From contig DASYXI010000031.1 of NCBI GenBank assembly GCA_035934995.1, forward strand, positions 1 to 64,000: a stretch of DNA of 64,000 nucleotides, read 5' to 3'. Origin of the DNA: REEB95 sp035934995. GTDB taxonomy: Bacteria; Pseudomonadota; Alphaproteobacteria; ATCC43930; CGMCC-115725. The translations under genes and the position numbers were made by a program. Below are positions 41,420 to 48,651 of this stretch, one piece after another. The notes under the pieces are model-generated. The model saw only the letters and a list, made by a program, of their open reading frames with translations, made no database searches and had not been told where the DNA came from. Every line of letters begins with the position of its first letter. The first letter of the stretch is position 1.

Positions 41420-42262
41420 ATGCGCATCATCGACCTGCACTGCTATCCCAATACCGAGCCCTGGATCAAATGCCAGGGCCCGTATGTCGACGCGCTGGCC
41501 AAATACTGGAAGCGTCCGTGGGCCTGGAAACAGGAGGACGAGGTGGTGCAGGAGTTCGCCGCCGCCGGCGTCGATGCCGTTCTGGTCGCGCTCGATTTGG
41601 AGACCACCGCGAAAACGCCGCCGTGCTCGAACGATTACGTCCGCGGCATGCAGCAACGGCACAAGGATCGCATCATTCAAGCCTGGGCGGCGGTCGATCC
41701 ACTTAAAGGCGCCGCCGCCATTGCCGAGGCGCAACACGCCATCCGCGACCTCAAGATGCTGGGCTTCCATTTCCACCCGATCATGGGGCACTTCGCGGTC
41801 AACGAACGACGCTTCTATCCGCTGTGGGAAGCGATCAACGCGCTCAAGGTGCCGGTGATGATCGACGTCGGCACGACGGGCATGGGCGCCGGGATGCCTG
41901 GCGGTCTCGGCGCCAAGTTGCGCCATGCGCATCCGTCATGCATCGACGAGCTCGCCGCCGATTTTCCCGATTTGACGATCGTCGCCGCCCATCCAGGCTG
42001 GCCATGGGTCGACGAGATGACGGCGGTCGCGTTGCATAAGGGCAACGTGTTCTGGGAGCTGTCGGGCTGGGCGCCGAAATATTTCCCGGTGCAGCTCAAG
42101 ACCGATGTCCGCGCGCGGTTGCAGGACAAGATCATGTTCGGCAGCGACTATCCGAGCATTCCGTATGCGCGGTTGTTCCAGGAATGGCGCGAGCTCGGCT
42201 ATGGCGACGACGTCATGGAAAAAATCTTCCACCGCAACGCCGAGCGCATTCTCGGCCTCTAA
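41420..42262 (+). CDS. amidohydrolase-2 family protein
   Basis: This 280-aa TIM-barrel amidohydrolase contains MLGFHFHPIMGHF, TIVAAHPGWPWVDEM and IMFGSDYPSIPYARLFQ, supplying later metal-site and catalytic residues. The N-terminal metal motif is IDLHCYPN, His-x-Tyr instead of His-x-His, so metal binding may be altered as in some decarboxylase-type members. It is the third gene of SDR-ligase-amidohydrolase and may act on an aromatic or ring-cleaved acid. It is related in family to the amidohydrolase at 30326-31345, though the sequences differ considerably. Confidence 0.82.
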   Translation: MRIIDLHCYPNTEPWIKCQGPYVDALAKYWKRPWAWKQEDEVVQEFAAAGVDAVLVALDLETTAKTPPCSNDYVRGMQQRHKDRIIQAWAAVDPLKGAAAIAEAQHAIRDLKMLGFHFHPIMGHFAVNERRFYPLWEAINALKVPVMIDVGTTGMGAGMPGGLGAKLRHAHPSCIDELAADFPDLTIVAAHPGWPWVDEMTAVALHKGNVFWELSGWAPKYFPVQLKTDVRARLQDKIMFGSDYPSIPYARLFQEWRELGYGDDVMEKIFHRNAERILGL

Positions 42263-42276
42263 TAATTCGTGCGCGC

Positions 42277-42313
42277 AAAAAAGCAAACGCCGCGGCGTTG
42301 CCGCCGCGGCGTT
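42277..42313 (-). terminator. strong intrinsic terminator of the cold-shock gene
   Basis: Perfect 12-base stem AACGCCGCGGCG (42286-42297) with CGCCGCGGCGTT (42302-42313) and a 4-base loop. On the minus strand it is followed by GCTTTTTTG. It lies between convergent genes and, by its symmetry, may also stop the amidohydrolase transcript. Confidence 0.82.
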
Positions 42314-42336
42314 CGGTCGAATTATCTGGGCTCGGG

Positions 42337-42543
42337 TTAGACGAGCTTCAGGTTCGCGGCCGACGTGCGGCCCTGCTGGCTCTGCTCGAGGTCGAAGCTG
42401 ACCTTCTGACCCTCGTTCAGGGATCCGATGCCAGCGCGCTCGAGGGCGGAGATATGGACGAAAACGTCCTTGCCGCCGCTCTCAGGCGCGATGAAGCCGT
42501 ATCCCTTTTGAGCGTTGAACCATTTGACCGTGCCAATTGCCAT
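42337..42543 (-). CDS. cspA: cold-shock domain protein, CspA family
   Basis: This 68-aa single cold-shock domain protein has GTVKWFNAQKGYGFIAPESG with RNP1 KGYGFI, and RNP2 DVFVHI. It binds single-stranded RNA and DNA as an RNA chaperone. ATG 42543 is followed by a standard-length product and a strong terminator 24 bases beyond the stop. The 267-base region upstream (42544-42810) has no other gene and may include a long structured leader, as is usual for csp mRNAs. Confidence 0.96.
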   Translation of the reverse strand: MAIGTVKWFNAQKGYGFIAPESGGKDVFVHISALERAGIGSLNEGQKVSFDLEQSQQGRTSAANLKLV

Positions 42544-42810
42544 TCATGTCTCCATGGCGGTTACCAGTGCGCGCGATTGCGCATCCGATCGGCTGTCGAA
42601 AGGCACGGATTGGCGGGTCGGGCTCACAGTGGAGCGATCGAGCGCAGGCCGGAACCCAGCGAAGCGATGACCAGGAAACTAGGGGATCGGCTAGTGATTT
42701 TCAAGCCGGGATTACATGGATTTGCCGCAATCGCCTAACATGGCCGCAAGCGCCGGGTTCGAGGTATTCCGCGGCGCCGGCCGGCCCGCGGTCGCCGCCG
42801 CGGTGTCGCT

Positions 42811-44463
42811 ATGGCAAGATCGATCGGTGGGTGCACCGTGAACGAGACATTCGGGAATTTCGATTACGTCATCGTCGGCGCCGGCAGCGCCGGCTGCGTC
42901 TTGGCCAATCGGCTGTCGGCCGATCCGGATGTTTCGGTGCTGCTGTTGGAAGCCGGCGGCGACGACAACTATTTCTGGATCCGCGTTCCCATCGGTTATC
43001 TCTACACGCAAAACAATCCGCGTACCGATTGGTGCTTCAAGACGGAAAACGAGGCTGGTTTGAACGGCCGCGCGCTCAATTATCCGCGCGGCCGCGTTCT
43101 CGGCGGCTGCTCTTCGATCAATGGCATGATCTACATGCGCGGCCAGGCGCGCGACTACGACGGCTGGCGGCAACTTGGCAATCCGGGCTGGTCGTGGGAC
43201 GACGTGCTGCCTTATTTCAAACGCTCGGAGGACAACGCCGCCGGCGCCGACGAATTCCACAACCAGGGTGGCGAATGGCGCGTCGAGGAAATGCGCCTGA
43301 CGTGGGAAATCCTCGATGCATTCCGTGATGCAGCTGCCGAGATCGGCATTCCCAAAATCGACGATTTCAATCGCGGCAACAACGAAGGCTGCGGCTATTT
43401 CCGTGTCAATCAACGTCGCGGCGTGCGCTGGAACACGGCGCGCGCCTTTCTGCGGCCGGCGATGAACCGGCCCAACCTCGCAATCGTCACCGGCGCGCAG
43501 GCGAGCCGCGTCCGGTTGGCTGGGCGGCGGGCCGTCGGTGTCGATTTCGTGAAGGATGGCCGACCGCGCACGGTCGACGCGCGCGGCGAAGTGATCCTCG
43601 CTTCGGGCTCGATCGGTTCACCGCAATTGCTTCAGCTTTCAGGCATTGGGCCGAGCGCGCTGCTGCAGCAGAATGGCATTCCCGTCGTACACGAACTCGG
43701 TGGCGTTGGTGAAAACCTTCAGGACCATTTGCAGATCCGGACGATTTTCAGGGTCGCCAATACGCGGACGCTCAACGAGCGCGCCAACAGCCTCATCGGC
43801 CGCGTCGGCATGGGGCTCGAATATTTCCTGTTCAAGCGTGGGCCGCTTACCATGGCGCCGTCGCAACTCGGTTGCTTCGCCAAGAGCGACCCCTCGCGCG
43901 AGACTCCCAATCTCGAATATCACGTGCAGCCGTTGAGCCTCGATAAGTTCGGCGATCCATGTCACGGGTTTCCGGCCTTCACCGCATCCGTGTGCAATCT
44001 GCGGCCTGACAGCCGCGGCACTGTCCGGATCAAGAGTGCCGATCCGGCCGCTCATCCGGCGATCCGTCCGAACTATCTCGCGGTCGATTCCGATCGACGC
44101 GTTGCCGCCGCCGCCATCCGATTGACGCGTCGGATCGTCGCCGCCAAGGCGCTGGCGCGTTTTACGCCCGAGGAATTTCGTCCCGGCGCGCAGCTCCAAA
44201 CTGACGAGGAACTGGCGCACGCGGCCGGCGACATCGGCACGACGATTTTCCATCCGGTCGGCACCTGCAAGATGGGCGCGGATGCGGCCGCGGTGGTGGA
44301 TGCGCGGCTCGCCGTGCACGGCATCGGCGGTTTGCGCGTCGCCGACGCGTCGATCATGCCGACGATCACGTCCGGCAACACGAATTCGCCGACCATCATG
44401 ATCGCCGAGAAGGCTGCCGACATGATCCGCGCGGATCGCCGTGCCACCGTCGCCGCGCAATAA
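42811..44463 (+). CDS. GMC-family FAD oxidoreductase (choline/alcohol dehydrogenase-like)
   Basis: This 550-aa flavoprotein has N-terminal FAD-binding DYVIVGAGSAGCVLANRLSA, VLLLEAGG, GMC signature 1 PRGRVLGGCSSINGMIYMRG, signature 2 ILASGSIGSPQLLQLSGIGP and C-terminal HPVGTCKMG with SGNTNSPTIMIAEKAAD. It oxidises primary or secondary alcohols. Translation may begin at ATG 42811 or GTG 42838 just before the FAD motif; neither has a strong ribosome site. It lies in the catabolic region, 30 bases ahead of the metF-like gene. Substrate is not readable. Confidence 0.9.
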   Translation: MARSIGGCTVNETFGNFDYVIVGAGSAGCVLANRLSADPDVSVLLLEAGGDDNYFWIRVPIGYLYTQNNPRTDWCFKTENEAGLNGRALNYPRGRVLGGCSSINGMIYMRGQARDYDGWRQLGNPGWSWDDVLPYFKRSEDNAAGADEFHNQGGEWRVEEMRLTWEILDAFRDAAAEIGIPKIDDFNRGNNEGCGYFRVNQRRGVRWNTARAFLRPAMNRPNLAIVTGAQASRVRLAGRRAVGVDFVKDGRPRTVDARGEVILASGSIGSPQLLQLSGIGPSALLQQNGIPVVHELGGVGENLQDHLQIRTIFRVANTRTLNERANSLIGRVGMGLEYFLFKRGPLTMAPSQLGCFAKSDPSRETPNLEYHVQPLSLDKFGDPCHGFPAFTASVCNLRPDSRGTVRIKSADPAAHPAIRPNYLAVDSDRRVAAAAIRLTRRIVAAKALARFTPEEFRPGAQLQTDEELAHAAGDIGTTIFHPVGTCKMGADAAAVVDARLAVHGIGGLRVADASIMPTITSGNTNSPTIMIAEKAADMIRADRRATVAAQ

Positions 44464-44493
44464 ACAGCCGGACGAAGATTCCGCTGGAGGCGG

Positions 44494-45480
44494 ATGAGGG
44501 CCTGTTTATACTTGGCGGCGCTTCGCATGACTCTTCTCAATGAATCCCGCACTTCGGCGCCGTCGGCGATCAGCACGCTGCAACGCCGCCTCGATGAAGG
44601 CCGCTTCTGCGTCACCGCCGAAGTCACGCCGCCGCTCGCTGCCGATCCCACCGATTTCATCGCGCGCGCCTTGCCGCTGAAAGGCGTGGCCGCGGCGGTC
44701 AACGTCACCGACGGCGCCGGCGCGAAATCGCACATGGCCAGCATGGCCGCGGCGCATTTCCTGGTGCAGAGCGGGATTGAGCCGATCCTGCAAATGACCT
44801 GCCGCGACCGCAACCGCATCGCGTTGCAGAGCGATCTATTGGGTGCCGTCGCGCTCGGCGTTCGTAACGTGCTCATCCTCGGCGGCGACGATCCGAAAGC
44901 CGGTGATCAGCCCGACGCCAAGGCGGTGTTCGATCTCGACAGCCGCACCTTGCTGGCGACCGCGCAAAAGATGCGGCGCGAGCATAAGTTGCTGCCCGGC
45001 ACCGAAATCAAAGGCGGGTTCGATCTCTTCCTCGGCGCTGCCGACCTGCCGGCCGATCCGCCGCCGGATTGGGACGCCAAAGGCCTCAAAGGCAAGGCGG
45101 ATTCCGGCGCCGATTTCATCCAGACCCAGTTCTGCATGGATATCGGCGTGGTCCGGCGCTACGCCGCACGGCTGGTCGAGCTCGGTCTCGCGCCGCGGCT
45201 CAAAATCCTGATCGGCATCGCGCCGATCCCATCGGTGCGTTCGGCGCGTTGGATGAAAGAGAAGCTCTTCGGCACGATCATTCCCGATGCCGTCGTCGAG
45301 CGCATCGAGAAGGCGGCGGACGCGCGCGCCGAGGGCAAGCGCATTTGCGTCGAGTTGTTGCAGCAGCTGGCCGAGGTTCCGGGCATTGCCGGCGCGCACG
45401 TGATGGCGCCGCTCAATCCGTCCGACATCCCGGAAGTGATCGCCGCGTCGGGCGTGACGGCGAAGCAGCGCGCGCTCTAG
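44494..45480 (+). CDS. metF: methylenetetrahydrofolate reductase-like protein
   Basis: This 328-aa TIM-barrel flavoprotein of the MetF family reduces 5,10-methylene-THF to 5-methyl-THF or works in reverse. CVTAEVTPPLAADP contains the catalytic Glu position. NVTDGAGAKSHMASMAAAHF, LQMTCRDRNRIALQSDLLGA and VLILGGDD are family motifs. Start is ATG 44494 (GGAGG only three bases before) or ATG 44527. Its position among degradation genes recalls metF genes that regenerate THF in methoxy-aromatic O-demethylation, but no demethylase gene is in the window. Confidence 0.85.
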   Translation: MRACLYLAALRMTLLNESRTSAPSAISTLQRRLDEGRFCVTAEVTPPLAADPTDFIARALPLKGVAAAVNVTDGAGAKSHMASMAAAHFLVQSGIEPILQMTCRDRNRIALQSDLLGAVALGVRNVLILGGDDPKAGDQPDAKAVFDLDSRTLLATAQKMRREHKLLPGTEIKGGFDLFLGAADLPADPPPDWDAKGLKGKADSGADFIQTQFCMDIGVVRRYAARLVELGLAPRLKILIGIAPIPSVRSARWMKEKLFGTIIPDAVVERIEKAADARAEGKRICVELLQQLAEVPGIAGAHVMAPLNPSDIPEVIAASGVTAKQRAL

Positions 45481-45501
45481 TCGCGCGGCTGCGTGGCCGA
45501 T

Positions 45502-46419
45502 TCAGGCCATCCGGTTGGTGAGTGCACCGCAGCCTTCGATCTCGATCTTCACGACGTCGCCTTTCTTCAGGAACTCGCCGCGCGGCATGCCGACGCCGGC
45601 TGGCGTTCCGGTGGCGATCACGTCGCCCGGCCGCAACGTCAGCTGTTCGCTGAGCCATGACACCTGCTCGGCGATATTGTGGATGAGCTGGTTGGTGTTG
45701 GAATTCTGCTTGAGAACGCCGTTGACCCACAGCTTGACCGACAGGTTACCGGCATCTTTGACGAAGGCGGCCGGCGTGATCCATGGGCCCATCGGCGCGG
45801 CATCGTCGAAGCATTTCTGCCCGATCCAGTCGTAAGCCATCACCGGCGGCCGGTCCTTGCGCACCATCAGGTCGCGCGCCGATAGATCGTTGACGATGGT
45901 ATAGCCGGCGATCGCATCGCGGGCGCGGTCGACCGGCAGATTGCGCGCCACCTTGCCGATGACGACGCCGAGCTCGGCTTCCCAATCGACCTGGTGCGAT
46001 CGTGCCGGCAGTTTCGCCGGCGCGTCGGGACCGATGATCGAATGCAGCGATGTCTTGAGGAAGAACCACGGTCCGTCGGGCCGGCTCGACCGGTCGATGG
46101 TTCGGCCCTGAGCGCGCGCCATTTCTTCCATATGGTCCCAGTAATTGGCGCCGGCGCAGAACAAGCCGTCGGGATAGAGCACAGGCGCCAGCAGTTTGAC
46201 GCGCTTCAGCGGCTTACCGTTCGTCGGCCGGACCTTGCCGGCGGCCTTGGCAAGCGCGCGATGCGTCTTGGGCCAGGTGCCGAGCAGCGCTTTGACCGAC
46301 GATGCGTCGACGCCGGCGCCGCGCAACAGCGCCGCCGCCGGATAGACCCGATCGCCGACGAGAACGCCCACGGTCGGCTTGTTGCCGTCGCGGTAGGTCA
46401 AAAGCCGATACTCCGCCAC
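45502..46419 (-). CDS. fumarylacetoacetate hydrolase-family protein
   Basis: This 305-aa FAH-superfamily enzyme has DWEAELGVVIGKVARNLPV with the metal-binding acidic residues, YTIVNDLSARDLMVR and DVIATGTPAGVGMPRGEF. Members cleave or hydrate acylpyruvates in aromatic catabolism. I placed the start at GTG 46419 after GGGAG; a reading extending to 46668 runs antisense inside coq7 and is arginine-rich. It is convergent with metF and 14 bases downstream of coq7 on the same strand. Its substrate is likely a ring-cleavage product. Confidence 0.88.
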   Translation of the reverse strand: MAEYRLLTYRDGNKPTVGVLVGDRVYPAAALLRGAGVDASSVKALLGTWPKTHRALAKAAGKVRPTNGKPLKRVKLLAPVLYPDGLFCAGANYWDHMEEMARAQGRTIDRSSRPDGPWFFLKTSLHSIIGPDAPAKLPARSHQVDWEAELGVVIGKVARNLPVDRARDAIAGYTIVNDLSARDLMVRKDRPPVMAYDWIGQKCFDDAAPMGPWITPAAFVKDAGNLSVKLWVNGVLKQNSNTNQLIHNIAEQVSWLSEQLTLRPGDVIATGTPAGVGMPRGEFLKKGDVVKIEIEGCGALTNRMA

Positions 46420-46433
46420 GCGCGTCTCCCGCC

Positions 46434-47009
46434 TTAAATTCGCGTCGATAGCCAGATCGCAAGCCGCGACCCCGCTTTGATCGCCGCCGAGAGCACGGGA
46501 TAGCCCGGCGTTTCGGCGGCACCATGCTTGAGCGCCGTGTCGCGGTGCTCGATTTCGTCGGCGCGAAAATCCGCGACGATCGCCGCAAGGCCGGTGTCGG
46601 CATCGCCGAGCGCTTCGAGCTGATGGCGATAATGTTCGTCGATGACTTCCTCGACGGCGACGGTGCAAGCCATCGCTGCGCGTTCACCCATGAGCGCCGT
46701 CGCGGCGCCAAGCGCGTAACCGGCGAAGTGCCAGAGCGGTGACAACACCGTCGGCCGCACGCGCCTTTCCGCAATCAATGTATCGAAACGTTCGAGGTGC
46801 CGCTTTTCCTGTGCCGCCATCCGGCGCACGACCGTGGCCGCAGGCGAATCCTTGAGCACCGCAAGCTGCCCGTCGTAAATCCGGGCGGCGCCATATTCGC
46901 CCGCGTGATCGACCCGGATCATGCGCGCGACGGCGTCGGCGCCGGCACGATCGCCCGGCAACCGCGCCACGGCCTTGCGCGCGGACGCCTTGGCACGCCG
47001 CCGGCTCAT
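46434..47009 (-). CDS. coq7: demethoxyubiquinone hydroxylase (Coq7 family)
   Basis: This 191-aa di-iron ubiquinone biosynthesis enzyme hydroxylates demethoxyubiquinone. Di-iron motifs: MIRVDHAGEYGAARIYDGQL, MAAQEKRHLERF (E-K-R-H), VEEVIDEHYRHQLEAL (E-E-x-x-D-E-H) and FRADEIEHRDTAL (D-E-x-E-H). The family typically ends GSRLAIWLSTRI, exactly as here. ATG 47009 overlaps the dsbB stop (ATGA); longer readings overlap dsbB. The small size matches bacterial Coq7. Confidence 0.94.
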   Translation of the reverse strand: MSRRRAKASARKAVARLPGDRAGADAVARMIRVDHAGEYGAARIYDGQLAVLKDSPAATVVRRMAAQEKRHLERFDTLIAERRVRPTVLSPLWHFAGYALGAATALMGERAAMACTVAVEEVIDEHYRHQLEALGDADTGLAAIVADFRADEIEHRDTALKHGAAETPGYPVLSAAIKAGSRLAIWLSTRI

Positions 47010-47482
47010 GCGCGGTGCCGCCATGCGGAGAACGCGAACACGGCGATGAGCGCCGAAGCGATGAAATTCCAGCCGGCGAGCGAGATGCCGCCAAGCGACC
47101 ACTGCACTTGATCGCACATCACGGCCTGCGTGTGCGCCAGCATCTGCTTCAACTGCTCCAAGGTCTGCGGTACGCCGCCGTTGTTGGTGCAAGCGGTCGG
47201 ACCGCGGAACCAATGGTATTCGACGCCGACATGATAAAAGCCCAGACCGGCGCTGACCACGAACACCGCGGCAAGCAACAGCAAGGCCGCGCGTGACCAG
47301 CCGGCTGCGGGAAAGGCCAGAGCCAAAACGGCAATCGCGATGGCCGCGTAATAAGGCCAGCGTTCCATCAGGCACAGCTCGCAAGGCTGCAAGCCGCCCC
47401 AATATTGCGAAACCAGCGCCGCACCGATCACGGCCAGCGCGGCGACGAGGATAATGATCAAGGGTTGGCGCACCGATTTCAT
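47006..47482 (-). CDS. dsbB: disulfide bond formation protein DsbB family
   Basis: This 158-aa protein has four membrane helices. The first periplasmic loop holds PCELCLMERWPYYAA (Cys-x-x-Cys) and the second holds Cys in TACTNNGG and VMCDQ, the two redox pairs of DsbB. It transfers electrons from periplasmic DsbA to quinone. ATG 47482 follows GGAAA. It is coupled to coq7, a ubiquinone biosynthesis gene, which is functionally apt since DsbB needs quinone. Confidence 0.92.
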   Translation of the reverse strand: MKSVRQPLIIILVAALAVIGAALVSQYWGGLQPCELCLMERWPYYAAIAIAVLALAFPAAGWSRAALLLLAAVFVVSAGLGFYHVGVEYHWFRGPTACTNNGGVPQTLEQLKQMLAHTQAVMCDQVQWSLGGISLAGWNFIASALIAVFAFSAWRHRA

Positions 47483-47499
47483 GGTGTTTCCGGCGTGGC

Positions 47500-48135
47500 T
47501 TAATCGTTGGGCCGCAGGCGATGTTTTAGATGCCACCAGATATACCAGGCGACGCCGACGATGATGAGACCAACAACGACGATGTCGAAACGCTGCATGA
47601 CGGCGCGCAGACGCGGATCGTGGTCCCATTGTTCGCCGAGTTTGTAGCCGACATAGGCAAGCGCGAAACACCACGGCCACGAGCCGATGAAGGTATAAAT
47701 CTGGAATTTGATCTGCGGCATGCCGGCGACACCGGCCGGCAGCGCGATGAACGTGCGCACCACCGGCAGCAGCCGGCCGATGAGAACCGTGATGCTGCCG
47801 TAGCGCGCGAAAAAATCATGCGCCCAGTCGAGTTCGCGCCGGCCCATCAGCAGGTAGCCGCCCCAACGCTCGATGAACGGGCGGCCGCCGTAATGGCCGA
47901 TCGCATAGGCGATGGTTGAACCCAGATTGCAGCCGAACGCGCCGGCGGTTGCCACCAGGATCAGGTCGAACCGGCCGGTGAACACCAGGTAGCCGGAAAA
48001 CGGCATGATGATCTCGGACGGCAGTGGAATGCAGGCGGACTCAATCGCCATCAGGACGACAACGCCGCCATAGCCGAGGCTCGAAATCGTCGCGACGATG
48101 AATCCGGCAAGCGACGGGACGATCTTGGCGAGCAT
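47500..48135 (-). CDS. DedA-family membrane protein
   Basis: This 211-aa DedA/SNARE-associated-superfamily protein contains GVVVLMAIESACIPLPSEII, GCNLGSTIAYAIGHYGG and GRLLPVVRTFIALPAGVAGM, matching the conserved E-x3-P-x2-P-S-E and R-x3-P-x3-R regions. It is an inner-membrane protein likely involved in lipid (undecaprenyl phosphate or phospholipid) flipping. Start at ATG 48135; the longer reading to 48189 lacks support. It is 17 bases upstream of dsbB on the same strand, making DedA-dsbB-coq7-FAH a probable unit. Confidence 0.92.
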   Translation of the reverse strand: MLAKIVPSLAGFIVATISSLGYGGVVVLMAIESACIPLPSEIIMPFSGYLVFTGRFDLILVATAGAFGCNLGSTIAYAIGHYGGRPFIERWGGYLLMGRRELDWAHDFFARYGSITVLIGRLLPVVRTFIALPAGVAGMPQIKFQIYTFIGSWPWCFALAYVGYKLGEQWDHDPRLRAVMQRFDIVVVGLIIVGVAWYIWWHLKHRLRPND

Positions 48136-48219
48136 GGTCTGGTTTCGGTCTCGAATGGCGTCGTCGTGGGAGCCGCGATCTAGCCGCATCCGCGTCGTCG
48201 CCGCAAGCGCGAAGCCGGA

Positions 48220-48247
48220 TTGACCGCGCGCGACCCCCCGCTATAGT
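48220..48247 (+). promoter_or_regulatory. sigma-70 promoter for tRNA-Leu
   Basis: TTGACC (48220-48225), a 16-base spacer and TATAGT (48242-48247), ending ten bases before the tRNA 5' end. It is the best sigma-70-type promoter seen in the window. Confidence 0.75.
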
Positions 48248-48257
48248 GGCCGCCGTT

Positions 48258-48344
48258 GCCCCTGTGGCGGAATTGGTAGACGCGGCAGACTCAAAATCTG
48301 TTGCTCGCAAGGGCGTGCTGGTTCGAGTCCGGCCAGGGGCACCA
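48258..48344 (+). tRNA. tRNA-Leu (anticodon CAA)
   Basis: A class II tRNA with a long variable arm, encoded CCA end and D-loop GGCGGAATTGGTAGACGC. The anticodon stem CAGA/TCTG encloses loop CTCAAAA, giving anticodon CAA and reading UUG leucine codons. The T-loop GGTTCGAGTCC is canonical, and the acceptor stem GCCCCTG pairs with CAGGGGC. It is followed 25 bases later by the GlsB/YeaQ gene and so could be cotranscribed with it. Confidence 0.96.
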
Positions 48345-48369
48345 GTGAATTCAAAGGGGGTCAAGCACC

Positions 48370-48624
48370 ATGCATGGCAGTGGAATCCTCGTCTCATTGC
48401 TCGTCGGGTTGGTCGCCGGCTGGCTCGCCGGCCAGATCGTGCGCGGCCGCGGTTTCGGGTTGATCGGCGATCTGGTGGTCGGTGTCATCGGCGCCGTCAT
48501 CGGCAATTGGATCTTCGCCACACTCGGCATCTTCATCGGCATGGGTCTGATTGGCGACGTCATCAGCGCCACCATCGGCGCAGTGATCCTGGTCGCGATC
48601 GTCCGGCTGGTGCGGCGCGTCTAG
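48370..48624 (+). CDS. GlsB/YeaQ/YmgE-family stress membrane protein
   Basis: This 84-aa transglycosylase-associated-family protein has three short hydrophobic helices rich in glycine, with the family pattern LVAGWLAGQIVRGRGFGLIG, GVIGAVIGNWIF and ISATIGAVILVAIVRL. These small membrane proteins are usually stress-induced; function is unclear. It lies just after tRNA-Leu, with little room for its own promoter. Confidence 0.92.
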   Translation: MHGSGILVSLLVGLVAGWLAGQIVRGRGFGLIGDLVVGVIGAVIGNWIFATLGIFIGMGLIGDVISATIGAVILVAIVRLVRRV

Positions 48625-48651
48625 CGGCGCGGGGCCGCACGCCGACGCGGC

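Noticed and set aside
46420..46668. Upstream extension of the FAH-family gene
   Set aside because: It overlaps coq7 on the same strand in another frame and is Arg-rich; GTG 46419 with GGGAG fits the family N-terminus.
47010..47402. Upstream extension of coq7
   Set aside because: It overlaps dsbB in another frame; the ATGA junction marks the real start.
48258..48344. tRNA-Leu as an integration site for a mobile island
   Set aside because: No integrase, direct repeat of the tRNA end or foreign-looking genes adjoin it; GlsB/YeaQ and ppc are ordinary neighbours.
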